Assembly (NCBI GenBank): GCA_009693435.1
Contig: SHXF01000106.1
Location: 1 to 14,686 of the forward strand
Length of the DNA: 14,686 nt
Reading direction: 5' to 3'
Source of the DNA: Betaproteobacteria bacterium
GTDB taxonomy: Bacteria > Pseudomonadota > Gammaproteobacteria > Burkholderiales > SG8-39
Under the pieces are notes generated by a model. That model was not told the DNA's origin. It ran no database searches and saw nothing but the letters and a program-made list of their open reading frames with translations. The position numbers were made by a program, and so were the translations under genes. Of this stretch, positions 12,377 to 14,686 are shown one piece after another (the first letter of the stretch is position 1; each line of letters opens with the position of its first letter).

Positions 12377-14286
12377 GAGGCGGGCGGTTGGAATGAGGCA
12401 AAGTCCATCAGGCGGTGCACGCTGTGCCGGTGCTGCGGACAGCGGCAGCACACCATGCCCGCGCGCGTCTGCAGGACGACGTCGATGAACGACTGGGATC
12501 TGGTTTCTATCAGGCCGCGCTCGGTCAGCCCCAGATCGGGGACGCCGGCAAGTCCGATGAAAGACATGATGAGGAAGGGTGCGCGGATGTCGCAGCCGAG
12601 CTCGCGTGCTGCCGCATCGGCGGCAATCGATTGCTCGCGAACGATTTCCCAGGGCTGGTCGCTCATGATGCCGGCAATCGGCAACGGCACGCTCGCGAGC
12701 ACCTTGCCGCCGGCCACCACAACGAGGCCGCCGCCCAGTTCCCCCGCGGTTCTGGCCGCATGCGCCAGATCCTCGTCGCTCGTTCCGACCATGACCAGAT
12801 TCTGGTTGGTGCAGTTGGTGGTCGCGGCGAGAGCGCCGCGCTTCAACCCGAAGCCGCGCACGTAGCCCAGGCCGAGTGTCTTGCTCGCATGATGGCGATC
12901 GACTATCGCCACCTTGAGCACGTCGCGACCGGGATCGCACCGGACCGTACCGTAGACTACCGGAAGTTCGGCGTGAAAGGCGCGCTTGAAATAGCCGTCG
13001 TACATCTCCATCGCCTGTACCCAGGCAGAGGCGCCCGTGGCCTTGACGGCGAACAACCCGGCCGACAGCTCCGGATGCAGGCGCATGGTGTTGCGGGTGG
13101 TTGCGGGCATGCGGTCCGTGTTGGCGAACAGGGCCCGGCCATTCTCGGCCACGACCTGGCCATTGACCATGACCAGGGTGGGCCGAACCGCCGCGAGATC
13201 GGGCAGCAGTTGCAGGTCCGCCAGACGGCTGGGCGTGATGGAACCGATGAGGTGGTCGAGCCTGTAGTAGATCGCCGGGCTGAGCGAGCCCATGCGGTAG
13301 GCGTGCATCGGCTTGACACCCGCCTTGATCGCCTGGCGCACCAGGTGGTCGATATGACCTTCGTCCTCTATGTCTTCGGCCAGCCTGTCGTCCACGCAAA
13401 AGGCCATGTGAAACAGCCCGTCTCCCAGCGCGCCCAGATCGGCGAATACCGAGGCACAGTTGTCGTTCATGCTGCCCGCCATGACGGTCAGCATCGCGCC
13501 CAGGCGCAGCCGTTCCAGCACCTCGTCGGTGGTGACGGCATTGTGGTCGTCGCTGATACCCCCGGCGAGGTAGGACCAGAGCGGTTCATCCCGAAGACGC
13601 GCGGTATGTCCCGTCAGCCGCTTGCCGGCGGCGAGCGCGGCCGCCTGTTTTCGCGCCGTCCATGGATCCATGTCGAAGGGATTGGACTCGCCGAAGCTCA
13701 CCGCCAGCGCCGCCTGTACCCGATCGATGATTTCCTGGTTGCCGACCTTTGCCCCGCCCATTTCGAGCAGCGGCCGTTGCGGCACGCGCGGCGTCACCTG
13801 GCGGAAGATGCGCAGCGGCGTGCCGGTCCGGCCGACGATGTCGAAGCCCTCCTCCCCCAGCACATTGGCGATGCAATTTGCGTCGGCAAGCAAAGTGGTC
13901 GTGCCGCGCGGCACGGACAGCCGCGCCAGCTCGCCGGGCGTGAGCTTGGTGTACTCGATGTGGATGTGGGTATCGATGAACGTGGGCGCCACGTGCAGCC
14001 CTCTGGCATCGATGATGCGCGGCGCGTCGAAACGACCTGCCGGCGTGACGGCGGCAATATGCCGGCCGGCGATGACGACGTCGCGCTCCAGGATTTCACC
14101 GGTATGCAGCGAGAGCATCTTGCCGCCACGGATGATGATGTCGCCCGGTTCCTTGCCACCCGCCACCGCGCGCAGGCGCTGGATTTCAGCCGCGCCGGGC
14201 GCGAGGTCGGCGCCGACTGCCGGCGAGGCGGAACTGAACGGCGCGAACGGATCGTCAGCCGGCGCGCCCGCAAAGTAATTCGTAAT
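12373..14286 (-). CDS. adenine deaminase-like amidohydrolase (Ade family), divergent
   Basis: This is a protein of about 637 residues matching adenine deaminase (Ade, COG1001) along its length. PGDIIIRGGKMLSLHTGEI opens the family part. H107 and H109 lie in DTHIHIEYTK, then come PRGTTTLLADANCIANVLG, LTGHTARL, GGISDDHNAVT, KVAIVDRHHASKT and PLPIAGIMSD. Three departures stand out: SDDHN where the family has SDHE, NCTNQN where HDSHN is usual, and a Cys/His-rich tail (CCRCPQHRHSVH) of about 40 residues past the usual end. Adenine may not be the substrate. The start is unclear: ATT at 14286 follows AAGGA at good spacing, GTG 14166 would cut into the homologous region, and GTG 14361 would read through a palindrome. 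It overlaps the flavoprotein gene by 4 nt. Confidence 0.9.
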   Translation of the reverse strand: MTNYFAGAPADDPFAPFSSASPAVGADLAPGAAEIQRLRAVAGGKEPGDIIIRGGKMLSLHTGEILERDVVIAGRHIAAVTPAGRFDAPRIIDARGLHVAPTFIDTHIHIEYTKLTPGELARLSVPRGTTTLLADANCIANVLGEEGFDIVGRTGTPLRIFRQVTPRVPQRPLLEMGGAKVGNQEIIDRVQAALAVSFGESNPFDMDPWTARKQAAALAAGKRLTGHTARLRDEPLWSYLAGGISDDHNAVTTDEVLERLRLGAMLTVMAGSMNDNCASVFADLGALGDGLFHMAFCVDDRLAEDIEDEGHIDHLVRQAIKAGVKPMHAYRMGSLSPAIYYRLDHLIGSITPSRLADLQLLPDLAAVRPTLVMVNGQVVAENGRALFANTDRMPATTRNTMRLHPELSAGLFAVKATGASAWVQAMEMYDGYFKRAFHAELPVVYGTVRCDPGRDVLKVAIVDRHHASKTLGLGYVRGFGLKRGALAATTNCTNQNLVMVGTSDEDLAHAARTAGELGGGLVVVAGGKVLASVPLPIAGIMSDQPWEIVREQSIAADAAARELGCDIRAPFLIMSFIGLAGVPDLGLTERGLIETRSQSFIDVVLQTRAGMVCCRCPQHRHSVHRLMDFASFQPPAS

Positions 14287-14313
14287 GACTTTTCCTTTCC
14301 CGGGATATGCTGA

Positions 14314-14336
14314 ACAAGGGGGCGGCGCCCCCTTGT
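14314..14336. promoter_or_regulatory. strong hairpin in the leader of the adenine-deaminase-like gene
   Basis: ACAAGGGGGC (14314-14323) pairs perfectly with GCCCCCTTGT (14327-14336) around a 3-base GGC loop. It ends 28 bases upstream of the ATT/ribosome-site region at 14286-14300. In the minus-strand transcript it would form a very stable 10-bp stem in the 5' leader. There is no U run after it in either direction. It could be a transcript-stabilising or attenuating element, or the end of an upstream unit. Confidence 0.45.
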
Positions 14337-14403
14337 ATATCCCCCATTTTAGGGGAAACACGCTTCACGCTTTCTCGGAAATGGACACTTGTTCAGTGTT
14401 TCC

Positions 14404-14686
14404 TAGCAGCCTGTCGGACTTAGGTTGAAATTGCGAGCCATAGCAGCTATGGAAATCGAGCGGGACAGAGAAATAGGTAGATTAGGCGCGATGCAAACTG
14501 AGTGTGGCGTCTGCGCACCCGTATCTACTCGTTTATCCCGCCAATACCGCCATCCTTTTGATGTTCCATGCCATTGTGACCAGCGTCCACTCCCCTCGCA
14601 CCGAGGCCAAGCCACGCAACAGGAATTGCCGGAAGCGCATCACCGACTTGATGATACCGAACACCGGCTCTACAGTCTGCTTGCGC
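14404..14686 (-). mobile_element. 3' end of an IS1182-type insertion sequence, cut by the window edge
   Basis: The transposase C-terminus (14533-14685) is followed outward by about 130 bases without a gene. The likely outer end is near TAGCAGCCTGTCGGACTTAG at 14404. The exact terminal repeat cannot be proved, because the other end lies outside the window. Within it is a small perfect inverted repeat, CCATAG-CAG-CTATGG, at 14438-14452. Just outside, GGAAACAC (14354-14361) and GTGTTTCC (14396-14403) form an inverted pair that abuts the IS end. Confidence 0.6.
14533..14686 (-). CDS. IS1182-family transposase, C-terminal fragment at window edge
   Basis: Fifty C-terminal residues are visible, starting RKQTVEPVFGIIKSVMRFRQ and ending NIKRMAVLAG before the TAA at 14533-14535. 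The RKQTVEPVFG-IK--MRFRQFLLRG pattern, with the Glu of the DDE triad in VEPVFG, and the WNLKRM-type end are characteristic of IS1182-group (and related IS5-like DDE) transposases, which cut and paste their element. The gene runs off the right edge, so whether it is intact is unknown. It reads toward the adenine-deaminase-like gene on the same strand, and transcription through it could reach that gene. Confidence 0.88.
   Translation of the reverse strand, partial: RKQTVEPVFGIIKSVMRFRQFLLRGLASVRGEWTLVTMAWNIKRMAVLAG

Noticed and set aside
11087..13399. 770-residue minus-strand open frame extending upstream of the flavoprotein
   Set aside because: Only the part from 12376 down matches a protein family; the upstream part lies in another frame of the Ade-like gene and is rich in Arg/Gly-type shadow sequence.
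12415..14313. 632-residue plus-strand open frame opposite the Ade-like gene
   Set aside because: The minus strand has clear family motifs throughout; the plus frame is a high-GC shadow.
14403..14615. 70-residue minus-strand frame across the IS end
   Set aside because: It overlaps the transposase end in another frame and has no family match or start signal.

Overview
The window looks like an accessory region of a high-GC betaproteobacterial chromosome, most probably Burkholderiales. The clues are a TctC/Bug-type solute receptor, a phthalate-dioxygenase-type Rieske oxygenase, a TauD dioxygenase next to an NMT1-type receptor, several amidohydrolase-superfamily enzymes and an IS1182-type transposase end. 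This placement is inferred from gene content; no rRNA or tRNA is present to confirm it.

Left part (1-5244) is a patchwork. A TauD/TfdA dioxygenase has lost its N-terminal segment at a junction near base 131 and is followed by an ABC receptor (950-1945). Next come, on the minus strand, a Phd/YefM-VapC toxin-antitoxin pair (2040-2754) with a recognisable promoter and palindrome, and then a small CxxC zinc-ribbon protein of unknown function (3124-3705). A poorly resolved 430-bp stretch follows, then a gluconokinase gene broken by one missing base near 4246-4250, then a minus-strand single-domain cupin (4912-5244).

Right part (5435-14403) is rich in catabolic genes. On the plus strand are an exported-looking amidohydrolase (5435-7018) and an adenosine-deaminase-like enzyme (9954-11042). 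On the minus strand are a Rieske oxygenase followed after one base by a Bug receptor (9194 to 7049), a DUF4242 protein (9456-9740), and an adenine-deaminase-like enzyme overlapping by 4 nt (ATGA) a DszC/acyl-CoA-dehydrogenase-like flavoprotein (14286 to 11087). Convergent pairs are separated by GC-rich hairpins. A 68-bp palindromic REP-like element lies upstream of the Rieske gene.

Read together, three hydrolase/deaminase-fold enzymes, one Rieske oxygenase, one flavin monooxygenase-like protein and a solute receptor suggest uptake and degradation of a small, possibly nitrogen-containing, organic molecule. Both deaminase-like enzymes have changed signature motifs (HCDH in place of HAGE; NCTNQN in place of HDSHN), so neither need act on adenine or adenosine. 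This locus is the best candidate for an undescribed pathway here. The right edge (about 14404 to 14686) is the 3' end of an IS1182-type insertion sequence just upstream of the adenine-deaminase-like gene.
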